From an uncultured Bacteroidales bacterium (GTDB lineage Bacteria > Bacteroidota > Bacteroidia > Bacteroidales > Marinilabiliaceae), in NCBI GenBank assembly GCA_934717675.1, contig CAKUYZ010000068.1, positions 1 to 9,013 of the forward strand: a stretch of DNA of 9,013 bases, read 5' to 3'. A model generated the notes under the pieces. It ran no database searches. It was not told the origin of the DNA and was given only the letters and a program-made list of their open reading frames with translations. Shown here one piece after another: positions 8,955 through 9,013 of the stretch. Each line of letters opens with the position of its first letter. The first letter of the stretch is position 1. A program made the position numbers and the translations under genes.

Positions 8955-9013
8955 GGGAGGTTTCCAGAGTGGTCAAATGGGACAGACTGTAAATCTGCTG
9001 CTTCGGCTTCGTA
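8955..9013 (+). tRNA. tRNA-Tyr (anticodon GTA), 3' part cut off by window edge
   Basis: The sequence aligns base for base with the 5' two thirds of a bacterial tRNA-Tyr. Acceptor 5' strand GGGAGGT (8955-8961), T8/T9, D arm with CCA/TGG stem and AGTGGTCAAA loop, anticodon arm ACAGA-CTGTAAA-TCTGC (8982-8998) with anticodon GTA at 8989-8991, and a class II variable arm GC-TTCG-GC closed by a UUCG tetraloop (9000-9007). The first bases of the T stem (GTA) end the window. The top anticodon-stem pair would be A-C, a mismatch. The missing 3' half prevents checking the acceptor stem. Confidence 0.93.

Overview
The window reads like an ordinary chromosomal segment of a Bacteroidota bacterium, most likely order Bacteroidales (Prevotella/Bacteroides-like). 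This rests on four things: the Rnf gene order C-D-G-E-A, the Bacteroidales style of the valyl-tRNA synthetase, A/T-rich leaders mostly without Shine-Dalgarno sequences, and matches to the Bacteroidota -7 promoter element TAnnTTTG in gene-free gaps. Genus cannot be fixed from the sequence alone. All recognised genes lie on the + strand and none looks broken.

Region 1 (1-3783) is the distal part of an rnf operon: the C-terminal 60% or so of rnfC (its start and the expected rnfB lie off the left edge), then complete rnfD, rnfG, rnfE and rnfA, closed by a strong GC-rich terminator. The products form a membrane-bound ferredoxin:NAD+ oxidoreductase that couples electron transfer to Na+ or H+ pumping. 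The cofactor signatures are visible: two 4Fe-4S motifs in RnfC, flavinylation-type threonines in RnfD and RnfG, and paired membrane cysteines in RnfE and RnfA.

Region 2 (3784-4864) holds a 10-TM EamA/DMT-family transporter, with a short promoter-like gap before it and another behind it. Region 3 (4865-7566) is a full-length valS with a long hairpin terminator. Region 4 (7591-8816) is a COG0523/G3E metal-chaperone-type GTPase with a His/Asp/Glu-rich metal-binding insert, closed by another terminator. Region 5 (8817-9013) is a 138-base gap with short inverted repeats, followed by a tRNA-Tyr (anticodon GTA) cut off by the right edge.

Apart from the rnf operon the genes are unrelated housekeeping or accessory functions that need not work together. 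I see no mobile element, CRISPR array, phage gene or convincing new system. The points worth a second look are small: a KMSKQ signature in ValRS, a hairpin only 24 bases before the metal-chaperone start, a possibly leaderless transporter mRNA, a perfect palindrome overlapping a stop codon and promoter-like element, and repeated GCGCAT hexamers near the tRNA.
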